Below are positions 42,757-51,143 of a DNA stretch of 64,000 bases, piece by piece. The stretch lies in NCBI GenBank assembly GCA_002433075.1, contig DJHM01000018.1, positions 1-64,000 on the forward strand, read 5' to 3'. The notes beneath the pieces are model-generated. The model was not told the origin of the DNA. It saw only the letters and a program-made list of their open reading frames with translations, and did no database searches. This stretch comes from Latescibacteria bacterium UBA6620 (GTDB lineage: Bacteria > Latescibacterota > UBA2968). Every line of letters starts with the position of its first letter. The stretch's first letter is position 1. Both the position numbers and the translations under genes were made by a program.

Positions 42757-43703
42757 GTGGATATTCGAATCTATAAAGACCGGGAGCAAGCCAGAAAGCT
42801 CGGGTTCACACCCACCGGAATCGGTCAGAGTCTGGGGTACCTGGTACGGGGCGCCAACCTGAATCGACTCCAGATAGACGAACGAGAAATCGATGTGCGT
42901 CTCCGACTTGTCGATCAGGATCGCCAGACGCTCAACCAGCTCAAGAGCTACAGCTTCCAAACCCCTGCGGGGGAGGAAGTTCCTCTCGCCTCGTTAGCAG
43001 ACTTCAAGATTGCGCAAGGAAGTGGCACGATACGTCGGGAAAACGGGAGGATGTGATTGCGTCTGCGCGTCAAAGGAGTATATCGACCAAGTCTACACCC
43101 AGATCGGCACCGCTGCGTGAGAAGGAAGATCAAATGGGCTTCGCCATCTTGATGGCGACGACGTTCGTTTTTCTGCTGATGGGAGTCCTGTTCGAATCGA
43201 TCATCCTGCCGTTTTCCGTCATTCTATCGATCCCACTCGCCTTCTTCGGAGTCTATTGGACGCTGTTCCTGACAGAGACGCCAATGGGCGATATGGCGAA
43301 TATGGGGACCGTCGTCCTGATCGGCGTGGTCGTCAATAACGCGATCGTGTTGGTCGATATGATCAACCGCCTCAGGGAAGGCGGGATGGATCGGATGGAG
43401 GCGATTCTGGAGGCCGGTCACAACCGCTACCGGCCGATCCTGATGACGACGTTCACGACCGTCTTCGGTCTGATCCCGATGGCGGTCAGCGTTGCCAATA
43501 TGATGGGCTCGCCGATCGCGCCACTGGGACGGACGATGATGGGTGGACTGATTTCGTCGACGTTTCTGACGCTTCTGGTTGTTCTGATCTTCTACACCTT
43601 ATTGGATGATTTTCGGCTGGCTCTTCGGAGGCTGGCCAGAGCCGCTCTGCCTTTGTCGCAACCGGAGCGCGGCCCGCTGGTGGAGGGCGCAGACGACGAA
43701 TAG
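42757..43703 (+). pseudogene. Truncated, frameshifted second RND pump
   Basis: It begins DIRIYKDREQARKLGFTPTG directly after a stop codon, which corresponds to about residue 720 of the upstream pump, so the first two thirds are gone. The frame breaks at 43056 after IRRENGRM. Short pieces (EYIDQVYTQIGT) appear in another frame, then FAILMATTFVFLLMGVLFES onwards is clean to the end, with LIGVVVNNAIVLVDMINRLR. About 40 residues are missing at the break. It is a diverged tandem copy, not a recent duplicate, left over after deletion. The surviving membrane half could not transport alone. Confidence 0.88.
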
Positions 43704-43725
43704 GGGCAGTGTGTCGGAGCACCCC

Positions 43726-43755
43726 GGAGGCGCTTGAAGCTGAGCGCCTCCTTTT
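43726..43755 (+). terminator. Intrinsic terminator after RND locus
   Basis: GGAGGCGCT, 8-base loop, AGCGCCTCC, TTTT: a perfect 9-bp stem and U-tract 23 bases after the end of the RND remnant. It also separates the pump from the convergent SRPBCC gene. Confidence 0.85.
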
Positions 43756-43800
43756 AATGGAGTCAGAGATCGGGATGTCCTCCGATTCTACAGAGGATCG

Positions 43801-44553
43801 TTAGTACCGTCTCGACCATCCCCGGGCACGCCGGACGGCCTCGTCACGCAGGCCCGTCATTGTTTTTTCAACTCCCTTTTTCAAAAGCCGCTTCTCGATC
43901 CATCCGGGGCCCGTCATTTTGGGCCGCACCTTCATCTCGAGCCGCAGATTAACCGCCTCCTCCTCGGCGGATTCCAATTCCCACAAGGCGTGGTAGGTGA
44001 TGAAATCTCCTTCCACCAGCGCACTCACGATCCGGGTCTGGGGGAATTCTTTCATCAGTAAGACGACCCGTGATTCACGTTTGATGAGTAGCACTTTGAC
44101 GAAAGAGATTTGCTCCACCAGCCGCGATCCATCGTCGTTCACTTCCAGGCTGTGGCTTCGTGTGAGTGGCTCGATGAAAGTGGCCAGTTGGTCGTAGTCC
44201 GTCAGTGCGCTCCACAGGGCGCCGCGGTCGGCTGGCACTCTCAAGGTCCCGCTGAGGCGGTACTCTGCTCCCACCGTCCGGATGGCGACGTCCGGGTTTT
44301 CCCGGGCGCCGGAAGGGGACGCAAGGAGGATGGTCAGGAGGAGGCCCGGCAGCAGTCGTCTCAGGACGAGGCCGACGGCGAGCAGGTCAACAGACCAGAC
44401 GATGAACCGAAGGCCCTGCCGGGGGCGATCGATCCCTTCCAGGTTTGAAACAGGGCGCCAGTCCTGATTGAGGGTCAGCCACCTGAGCAGACGATCGCAG
44501 TCCTCAGGAATCTCCAGGAACAGTTTCTTTACGGAACAGGCTTTTTCATCCAT
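43801..44553 (-). CDS. Membrane-anchored or secreted SRPBCC (START-like) protein
   Basis: A 250-residue protein. An N-terminal soluble stretch (KACSVKKLFLEIPEDCDRLL) precedes a strongly hydrophobic segment (LLPGLLLTILLASPSGARE, about residues 67-85) that looks like a signal peptide or anchor. From about 95 there is a SRPBCC/polyketide-cyclase fold (RVPADRGALWSALTDYDQLA, then FIEPLTRSHSLEVNDDGSRL). This fold binds lipids or other hydrophobic ligands. ATG at 44553 has AAAGGAT; a shorter start just before the hydrophobic segment would give a classic secreted protein and is a real alternative. It diverges from the DUF1537-PdxA gene. Confidence 0.7.
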   Translation of the reverse strand: MDEKACSVKKLFLEIPEDCDRLLRWLTLNQDWRPVSNLEGIDRPRQGLRFIVWSVDLLAVGLVLRRLLPGLLLTILLASPSGARENPDVAIRTVGAEYRLSGTLRVPADRGALWSALTDYDQLATFIEPLTRSHSLEVNDDGSRLVEQISFVKVLLIKRESRVVLLMKEFPQTRIVSALVEGDFITYHALWELESAEEEAVNLRLEMKVRPKMTGPGWIEKRLLKKGVEKTMTGLRDEAVRRARGWSRRY

Positions 44554-44616
44554 TGATAGATCCTTTGCGCTCGTGCGAAACAGCGGATAATATGCTCCCG
44601 GACCTTGAGCGGAGCA

Positions 44617-46926
44617 ATGTCCTCCGGAAAGAAGCTGCTGATGAGCGAAACATCGACGCACAGGGACGGCAAATCAGGGGTTCGTGTGGTGGTGCCGGCC
44701 GACGACTTTACGGGCGCCTGCGATACGGGTCTGGCCTTCGCCAAGGCGGGTCTGAAGACGGTCGTCCACCTGGGTGGAGAGATCGACCTGAAAGGTGTCG
44801 ATGTCCTCGTGGTCGATACAGAAACGCGCAATGCCTCCCGTATCATCGCCGAGCAACGAGTGGTCGATGCGATGGCCCGGTTTCGTGACGTTGCCCCGAG
44901 GGTGATCTACAAGAAGGTCGACTCGGCGCTACGTGGCCATCTGGGGAGTGAGATCCGTGCGGTGATGCGTGTCTTCGACCGGAATCTCTGCGTGATGGCT
45001 CCAGCCTTCCCCGAGGCGGGACGTGTGACGGTCGGAGGCTATCACCTCGTTCACGGTGTGCCCGTAGGACGAACTGAGGTCGGTCACGATGCGGGAGCTC
45101 CCGTTCGCGGGTCCTACCTCCCGCACCTGCTCGAATCCGAAGCGCCCTGCACGATTCAGTCCCTGCCCCTCGAGGAAGTGGCTCGTGGCGTTAACCACGT
45201 GGCCTCGATGATGGACGCGCTGCGAGGGGTCGCTCCCACCGTAATCGTGGCCGACGCCGCGTCCGAATCGGATCTTGCAATCCTGGCCGAGGCCTGTGCG
45301 CTGCTGGACCCCGCACCCATCCTCTGTGGTTCGGCGGGTCTGGCGTCGCACATTCCACAGGCGTTCGCGGTCGCTCGCGAAACCGAGGCCGTGAATCCGT
45401 GGGTCCCGGGTCCGACCCTGATGGTGCTCGGGACGAACGAGTCGACGACCCGTGAGCAGGTATCGGTGCTGAAGGCAGACGGCCATACCCACGAATGGGA
45501 GGTCCACGTGGACTCCGCCCCGTTCGCCTGGGCCCGACCTCACGCACCTCGGGTTGTGAACGAAGTGACCGCACAGCTCGAAGCGGGAGGGGATGCGTTG
45601 ATATCGCTGGTGGGCCTCCATCCCGGTCTGCACAGCGAGGACGCTTCCGACGGCATTGCCCTGCTTGCCGAAGTCGCGAAACGGGTGATGGCCGCTTCGA
45701 GACCGGCGACCCTGGTTGTTTCGGGAGGATGGACGGCGATCTCGGTGGCAAGAGCCCTCGGGGCGACCGCGGCCGAGATCCTGACGGAAGTGGCGATTGC
45801 GGTTCCGGTGTGCAGATTGATCGGGGGGGCCTACGATGGACTCACGATGGTAACGAAAGGGGGCGCACTCGGCGACCGAAATGCGCTCCTGAAAGTTGTG
45901 GAGAAGGAGATCCCGATGGAGGACAGAGAGAGTTTGCCCCTGCTTGCGATCACGATGGGCGATCCTTGTGGGGTCGGTCCCGAAATCATCGCGAAAGCAC
46001 TGGCGGGGAACGGAGTCTATGGAAAGTGTCGTCCCGTCGTGGTCGGTGACGTGGAGGTCCTGCGTCGAGCGATGGAATGGGTCGGGGTCGAACTCGACCT
46101 GGTGACGATCGAACGTCCCGGCGATGCTCGCTTCGAGAAGGGTAGGGTGGAGGTGCTCAGCCCGGTCGATCTCGACCGAGACCAGATCGCGACAGGCGAA
46201 GTTTCGGCTGAGGCGGGGCGGGCGGCAGCCGAATGGGTGATCGAGGCCGTCGCCCTTGCCGTGGCAGACGATATCGATGGGATCGTGACCGCCCCTCTCA
46301 ATAAAGAAGCAATGAACCTGGCGGGGTATCGGTATCCCGGACACACCGAACTGCTGGCGGACAAGTCGGGGGCCGACCGGGTTCGGCTGATGCTGGCGTC
46401 CGACCGTTTGAATGTCGCTCACGTGACGTGTCACGTGGGGCTGGATCAGGTGTCTTCTCTGCTCCGAATCGAAGACGTGCTCGACACGATTACTCTCCTG
46501 CGGGAAGCGCTTGAGGGGATGGGTAAAGCGGATCCCAGCATCGCTGTGACAGGGCTTAACCCGCACGCGGGGGAGAACGGTTTGTTCGGGTCGGAAGATT
46601 CGGAGGTGATCCGTCCGGCGGTGGACCAGGCCATCGAGGCGGGGTGGCGGGTCGAGGGCCCGTTGCCGGCCGACACAACATTCTTCAAGGCGTACGACGG
46701 GGTCTACGATGGGGTCGTGGCGATGTATCACGACCAGGGGCACGCGCCGGTGAAGTTGGTGGCTTTCGATACCGGGGTGAACGTGACTCTTGGCCTACCC
46801 ATCGTAAGGACTTCAGTCGACCACGGAACCGCCTTCGATATCGCTGGTAAGGGCGTAGCTAAGGAGGGGAACCTGCTGTGTGCGATTGACGTGGGCGCGC
46901 GTCTTGCCAGACGCAGACGCGGGTGA
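44617..46926 (+). CDS. DUF1537 four-carbon acid sugar kinase - PdxA-type dehydrogenase fusion
   Basis: About 769 residues in one chain. Residues 1-425 are a DUF1537 kinase: VVPADDFTGACDTGLAFAKA is the N-terminal substrate loop, YKKVDSALRGHLGSEI the second, and the C-terminal ATP part includes TLVVSGGWTAISVARALGA and VTKGGALGDRNALL. From about 435 it is PdxA: AITMGDPCGVGPEI, then YPGHTELLADKSGA, GLNPHAGENGLFG and YHDQGHAPVK supply the metal and substrate His residues. Separate DUF1537 kinases phosphorylate D-threonate or erythronate, and PdxA2-like enzymes then oxidise and decarboxylate the 4-phosphate to dihydroxyacetone phosphate. The fusion puts both steps in one protein. The start is ATG 44617 or 44641. 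Confidence 0.9.
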   Translation: MSSGKKLLMSETSTHRDGKSGVRVVVPADDFTGACDTGLAFAKAGLKTVVHLGGEIDLKGVDVLVVDTETRNASRIIAEQRVVDAMARFRDVAPRVIYKKVDSALRGHLGSEIRAVMRVFDRNLCVMAPAFPEAGRVTVGGYHLVHGVPVGRTEVGHDAGAPVRGSYLPHLLESEAPCTIQSLPLEEVARGVNHVASMMDALRGVAPTVIVADAASESDLAILAEACALLDPAPILCGSAGLASHIPQAFAVARETEAVNPWVPGPTLMVLGTNESTTREQVSVLKADGHTHEWEVHVDSAPFAWARPHAPRVVNEVTAQLEAGGDALISLVGLHPGLHSEDASDGIALLAEVAKRVMAASRPATLVVSGGWTAISVARALGATAAEILTEVAIAVPVCRLIGGAYDGLTMVTKGGALGDRNALLKVVEKEIPMEDRESLPLLAITMGDPCGVGPEIIAKALAGNGVYGKCRPVVVGDVEVLRRAMEWVGVELDLVTIERPGDARFEKGRVEVLSPVDLDRDQIATGEVSAEAGRAAAEWVIEAVALAVADDIDGIVTAPLNKEAMNLAGYRYPGHTELLADKSGADRVRLMLASDRLNVAHVTCHVGLDQVSSLLRIEDVLDTITLLREALEGMGKADPSIAVTGLNPHAGENGLFGSEDSEVIRPAVDQAIEAGWRVEGPLPADTTFFKAYDGVYDGVVAMYHDQGHAPVKLVAFDTGVNVTLGLPIVRTSVDHGTAFDIAGKGVAKEGNLLCAIDVGARLARRRRG

Positions 46927-46932
46927 GGCTGC

Positions 46933-47733
46933 GTGGGGGCGCCGGCCATCACCGAGGATCACGTTTTCGTGACGACTACAAGGTCTCCATCCGGAGATCT
47001 AGCGCTTGCGGCCATCTCGCTGGCGGAGGAGATTCGGTGTCCTTTCGTCACGCGGGGTCGAAGGCCGCTGAAAGGGCTGATCGGTGACCCCGAGCGGGTC
47101 GATCACCCGATCGTCGTGGCGGAGCACGAAATTCGGTTCGAGTTCGGCGGGGAGGTCCACCGATTCCATCCGAATATGGCGAGACCCCGAATTCGATCGC
47201 TCGTGAAGGGAGACAAGGACCGGATGGTGGCGGCGGCCGGTCTACGGTCGGGGGACAGCTTCCTGGACTGCACGTGTGGGCTGGGCTCGGATGCGATGGT
47301 GGTGGCCCACGTGGTGGGACGGGAGGGGAGGGTCTCCGCAATCGAGCAGTCCAAGGTTCTGGCTTCTATCGTGCGCTACGGGATGAGGACCTACGCCCAT
47401 CCCGCGGTCGATGTGGTCCACGCGATGAGACGCGTGGCCGTTGTATGTACGGATTCAGCCCATCTTCTGCAGACCCTCGACGACTGGTCGTGGGACGTGG
47501 TTTATTTCGATCCAATGTTCGAGTCCACCCTTTCGCACTCACAGGGCCTGAGCCTCGTACGGCTCCTGGCCTATAGCGGCGTGCCGACGAAAGAGACCCT
47601 TGGAGAGGCGGCCAGAGTCGCGCGTCGGGCGGTCGTCGTGAAGGACCGAGTCTCGGGGTCCCTGATCGAGGAGCTGGGTTTGAGCGTCATTTCGGACTCG
47701 GGGCGCGTGCGCTATGGGAGGTTGAATGTCTGA
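46933..47733 (+). CDS. RsmJ-like class I SAM-dependent methyltransferase
   Basis: A 266-residue protein with a GTG start six bases after the fusion gene. The SAM-binding motif I is FLDCTCGLGSDAMVVAHVVG; the catalytic-type motif IV is VVYFDPMFE. Both recall RsmJ (16S rRNA guanine-N2 methyltransferase), whose DPMF box is characteristic. The N-terminal 85 residues (TRSPSGDLALAAISLAEEI, FVTRGRRPLKGLIG) also match that family's arrangement. RNA methylation is therefore most likely, though its place in a sugar-catabolic operon is odd. It overlaps the next sulfatase by eight bases. Confidence 0.8.
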   Translation: MGAPAITEDHVFVTTTRSPSGDLALAAISLAEEIRCPFVTRGRRPLKGLIGDPERVDHPIVVAEHEIRFEFGGEVHRFHPNMARPRIRSLVKGDKDRMVAAAGLRSGDSFLDCTCGLGSDAMVVAHVVGREGRVSAIEQSKVLASIVRYGMRTYAHPAVDVVHAMRRVAVVCTDSAHLLQTLDDWSWDVVYFDPMFESTLSHSQGLSLVRLLAYSGVPTKETLGEAARVARRAVVVKDRVSGSLIEELGLSVISDSGRVRYGRLNV

Positions 47734-49084
47734 ACCTGCGGGCAGCGGGCGTCCGAACGTTCTGATGGTGATGACCGACAACCAGGGCGCCTGGACGCTG
47801 GGCTGCTACGGGAATGAGGAAATAAGGACCCCGCATATCGATCGGCTGTCGGCCGGCGGAATGCGCTTCTCGAACGCCTACTGTGTGAACTCAGTATGCT
47901 CCCCGAGTCGGGCGACGTGGATGACCGGGCTGATTCCGTCTCAGCACGGTGTGCACTGCTACCTTGGTGGCGAAAAGCCTGATGCCCAGATGGGAGCCGA
48001 CGCCTACTGCACGATCGAAGAATTTGAAACGCTTCCAGCAGCCCTGCACCGAAAAGGGTATGCCTGTGGGCTTTCGGGAAAGTGGCACCTGGGAGACAGT
48101 CTGAACTCGCAGCTCGGTTTCGACTACTGGTTCACGAAACCCAGAGGTCACACTTCTGAATTCTACGATTCGGAGATGATCTGGGAAGGGGATGTCTACA
48201 CGGAGTCGTCCTACGTGACGGACGCCATCACCTCACACGCCGTCGACTTTCTCGAGAACCATCGGTCGGACCCGTTTTTCCTGCTTGTTGCCTACAACGG
48301 GCCTTATGGGCTTGGGCAGTCGATGACTGAACTCCACGTCAATCGACATACGGATTTCTACGCCGACCGAGCACTGACCTGTTTTCCCCGGGAGGAAGTC
48401 CACCCCTGGCTCTACAAAAACCGGCAGATTATCAACAACGAAACGAGCATCCGGGGTTACGCGGCGGCGGTCAGTGGCGTGGACGACGGCGTGGGGACCG
48501 TCCTGGATACGCTCGACAAGCTGGGGCTTGCAGATGATACACTGGTCATCTTCACTTCGGATCAGGGTCTCTGCGGTGGGCATCACGGGATGTGGGGAAT
48601 GGGGGATCATTCGAGACCGTTGCACACGTTCGAAGAAGCCATCCACATCCCTCTGCTCTTCCGGTATCCGGGGGCGATTCCCGAAGGCAGCGTGTTCGAT
48701 GGTCGGACTTGCAACTACGACTTCCTGGCCTCGGTCAACGACTATCTGGGGCTCGACCTGGAACTCCGTAAGAGTCCGGGGCGATCCTACGCGGAAGGGT
48801 TGATGGGCAGGGAATCGACGTGGGACGGCACGATCTTTCACGAGTTCGAAAACACGAGAATGATCCGGACACCTCGATGGAAGTACACGAGGCGCCATCC
48901 CGAAGGCCCCGACGAACTCTATGATATGAAGCGCGACCCTCAAGAGCGCGAGAATCGGGTTGAAGTGGAGGCCGGGGAAATCGAGGGACTTCGAAGCAGG
49001 ATGGACGCGTTCTTCGACCGCTACGCGGATCCCGAGTATGACCTGTGGCAAGGAGGGCGCTCGAAAGCGGGACGGCTGACATAG
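47726..49084 (+). CDS. Sulfatase
   Basis: A 452-residue sulfatase with NVLMVMTDNQGAWTLGCYG, the formylglycine motif CSPSRATWMTGLIPSQHG, the active-site GKWHLGDS and the metal site TSDQGLCGGHHGMWG, where Gln replaces the more usual His after Asp. Two of the usual ligands are thus altered, but DNQG-type variants exist in S1 sulfatases. It has no signal peptide. It overlaps the methyltransferase gene and is the last member of a three-gene run starting with the acid-sugar kinase-PdxA fusion. A link between desulfation of a sulfated sugar acid and its phosphorylation/oxidation is plausible. Confidence 0.88.
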   Translation: MSEPAGSGRPNVLMVMTDNQGAWTLGCYGNEEIRTPHIDRLSAGGMRFSNAYCVNSVCSPSRATWMTGLIPSQHGVHCYLGGEKPDAQMGADAYCTIEEFETLPAALHRKGYACGLSGKWHLGDSLNSQLGFDYWFTKPRGHTSEFYDSEMIWEGDVYTESSYVTDAITSHAVDFLENHRSDPFFLLVAYNGPYGLGQSMTELHVNRHTDFYADRALTCFPREEVHPWLYKNRQIINNETSIRGYAAAVSGVDDGVGTVLDTLDKLGLADDTLVIFTSDQGLCGGHHGMWGMGDHSRPLHTFEEAIHIPLLFRYPGAIPEGSVFDGRTCNYDFLASVNDYLGLDLELRKSPGRSYAEGLMGRESTWDGTIFHEFENTRMIRTPRWKYTRRHPEGPDELYDMKRDPQERENRVEVEAGEIEGLRSRMDAFFDRYADPEYDLWQGGRSKAGRLT

Positions 49085-49245
49085 GATGAAAACCGGATTT
49101 CCGATTGATGATCAAGAAATTCCGAATGGAGATGGAGAGTCATCTCCCCACTCGGAAATCGTCGATAGGTTGGTGCGCCTTCACGTTTTTGGGGGATTGA
49201 GCTCATTCGAGCCGCTCGATGTCCAGCACTCGCCGACCTACTGGC

Positions 49246-49506
49246 TCACTTCCGGGCCATTCCGCGGGTATACACTTTGCCCTGGATGATCTTGTGTGCG
49301 GCTTGGCCCCCGAGCGGCAACGGGCGTGCGAACTGCTGCCCGCAGGAAGGGCACTTTAAATCTCCCTCCGTACGATCTTCAGCGATCCTGTCGACAATGC
49401 ACTTCACGAGGCCCCCGCGTCCCCCTTTCCGGTACTTGTAGAGCAGGATGCGACATCGGGCGCAGTGAATCGAAATTGTTCGGCGATCGACTTTCTCTTT
49501 GGCCAC
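49246..49506 (-). CDS. Small zinc-ribbon protein
   Basis: An 86-residue basic protein. IHCARCRILLYKYRKGGRGG and LVKCIVDRIAEDRTEGDL precede KCPSCGQQFARPLPLGGQAA, giving CxxC near residue 15 and CPSC near residue 52, a plausible four-Cys zinc ribbon. The GTG start has AGGAAA upstream. Proteins of this kind bind nucleic acid or act as small structural subunits. The opposite-strand frames look like shadows. The sulfatase on the other strand ends 161 bases away; nothing is seen in that gap. Confidence 0.65.
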   Translation of the reverse strand: MAKEKVDRRTISIHCARCRILLYKYRKGGRGGLVKCIVDRIAEDRTEGDLKCPSCGQQFARPLPLGGQAAHKIIQGKVYTRGMARK

Positions 49507-49589
49507 AGGTTTCCTGACAGTGAGGCGTTGGTCGGGTTCTTCAAGGTCGTAGTCGGGATCAGACCTGGCAAGTCTGCACGGCCGGGGGC

Positions 49590-49617
49590 TTGACCCTGAC
49601 CTGCCACTTGGTATTTT
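49590..49617 (+). promoter_or_regulatory. Sigma70-like promoter for DUF3500 operon
   Basis: TTGACC, 16-base spacer, TATTTT, 34 bases upstream of the ATG at 49651, which has GGAGG ahead of it. It lies in the divergent gap beside the zinc-ribbon gene. Confidence 0.5.
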
Positions 49618-49650
49618 GAAGACTCAACGACACGAACACGGAGGCTGGTT

Positions 49651-50634
49651 ATGAGCAGTTCATCATCTAACGGCGACATCATCCGGCGGATGGAAGATGC
49701 GGCCGAAGACTTTCTTGCCGCGCTAGCGGACGACCAGAAATCGGTCGCCTCTCTCGATTTTGCGGACGAAGACGAGCGGCGAAACTGGCACTACACGCCC
49801 GTCGAGCGGAAGGGACTGATGCTCAAGGATATGGACGGGTGGCAGGTCGAGCTGGCTAACCGTCTACTGGGCACGGGGCTGAGCGGGTCCGGAATGCATC
49901 GCGCACGGACGATCATCGATCTGGAGCCCATCCTGGGTGAGATGGAGGGGCCAGGTGGAAAATGGAAGCGTGACCCTGAGCGTTACTATGTGAGTGTTTT
50001 CGGCACGCCTGGAAACGGTGAATGGGGATGGCGCTTCGAGGGCCACCACGTATCCGTCAATTATACGATCGTGAACGGAGAACTGATCGGGCCCACGCCC
50101 GTGTTCCTGGGAGCGAATCCAGCGAAGGTGCTCCACGGGAGCACGGAGGGCGTCCGGGCGCTCAAGGAGGAGGAGGATGTAGCCCGCGATCTGCTCGCGT
50201 CCCTCGATGGGACTCAGAAAGAAGTGGCGATCGTGAGTGACGAGGCCCCGGCGGATATGCTGACCAAGAATGTCCCGATGGTGACCTCTGAACTCGATTC
50301 GGAGCCGGATGGCCTGCGAGCCAGCGAGATGACCGATCTTCAGCAGACCACGCTCCACGAACTCATCGAAGTCTATGTCGGGCGCTTGCCTGATGCCCTT
50401 GCGACAGATGAAAAAGCGCGAGTAGCCGAGGTCGATGCCGAGGAAATCCGCTTTGCCTGGGCGGGTCCGGAAGCGCGCGGCCAGGGGCACTACTACCGGG
50501 TTCTGGCACCGACTTTCCTTGCCGAATATGACTGCACCCAGAACGACGCCAACCATATTCACGCTGTCTGGCGAGACCTCCAGAACGACTTCGGCCAGGA
50601 TATTCTGCGGCGCCATCTTGCCGCCTCCCACTGA
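49651..50634 (+). CDS. DUF3500-domain protein
   Basis: A 327-residue soluble protein. FLAALADDQKSVASLDFADE and RRNWHYTPVERKGLMLKDMD, with WGWRFEGHHVSVNYTIVNGE and GPTPVFLGANPAKV, are the recurrent DUF3500 blocks. The GWRFEGHH box with its two His residues may form a metal site. The later AGPEARGQGHYYRVLAPTFL and EYDCTQNDANHIHAVWRDLQ give further conserved His. The family is widespread but its reaction is not established. No signal peptide is seen, unlike many exported relatives. An SRPBCC gene begins two bases after its stop and is surely co-transcribed. Confidence 0.85.
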   Translation: MSSSSSNGDIIRRMEDAAEDFLAALADDQKSVASLDFADEDERRNWHYTPVERKGLMLKDMDGWQVELANRLLGTGLSGSGMHRARTIIDLEPILGEMEGPGGKWKRDPERYYVSVFGTPGNGEWGWRFEGHHVSVNYTIVNGELIGPTPVFLGANPAKVLHGSTEGVRALKEEEDVARDLLASLDGTQKEVAIVSDEAPADMLTKNVPMVTSELDSEPDGLRASEMTDLQQTTLHELIEVYVGRLPDALATDEKARVAEVDAEEIRFAWAGPEARGQGHYYRVLAPTFLAEYDCTQNDANHIHAVWRDLQNDFGQDILRRHLAASH

Positions 50635-50636
50635 CC

Positions 50637-51143
50637 GTGCGGCTTTACCGACTCGACCGAGTGCAGCGCCTGCCTGTATCCCTGGATGAGGCCTGGCAGT
50701 ATTTCTCCAATCCGCTGAATCTGGGGGAGATTACGCCCCCCTCCCTCGGTCTTCGGGTCGTCGAAGGCGGAGATGAGCCGATGCACCCTGGTATGCTCAT
50801 CTCTTACCGTGTGCATCCCATCCTCAAGCTCCGGCTGAGTTGGGTCACGGAGATTACGCACGTCCGGGAACCGTTCTATTTCGTCGATGAGCAGCGGTTC
50901 GGTCCCTACCGGTTCTGGCACCATCAACATCGCTTCAGTGAGGTGTCGGGGGGCGTCGAGGTCAGTGACATCGTTCACTACGCGCTGCCGTTCGGTCCGA
51001 TCGGGCGGATCGCTCACCACGCTGTGGTGGCAAGAAATCTAGGCCGTATTTTCGACTACCGACGGAAGGTACTGGAAGACCGGTTCGGCCCGCCGTCCAC
51101 ACACACCGAATCTCAGGCATACGATGCGTCTTTTACTCGCTGA
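50637..51143 (+). CDS. SRPBCC-family ligand-binding protein
   Basis: A 168-residue protein. YRLDRVQRLPVSLDEAWQYF is the first strand-helix of the helix-grip fold, LGEITPPSLGLRVVEGGDEP the following loop, and DEQRFGPYRFWHHQHRFSEV with DIVHYALPFGPIGRIAHH the conserved sheet. This subgroup (often annotated CDP-paratose 2-epimerase-type or ligand-binding SRPBCC) binds hydrophobic small molecules. The GTG start sits two bases after the DUF3500 stop, and its end overlaps the next receiver gene by 20 bases. Confidence 0.82.
   Translation: MRLYRLDRVQRLPVSLDEAWQYFSNPLNLGEITPPSLGLRVVEGGDEPMHPGMLISYRVHPILKLRLSWVTEITHVREPFYFVDEQRFGPYRFWHHQHRFSEVSGGVEVSDIVHYALPFGPIGRIAHHAVVARNLGRIFDYRRKVLEDRFGPPSTHTESQAYDASFTR

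Noticed and set aside
44929..46743. A 604-codon minus-strand frame opposite the DUF1537-PdxA fusion
   Set aside because: It is the antisense of a gene with two complete enzyme domains and is rich in His/Arg, as expected of mirrored high-GC codons.
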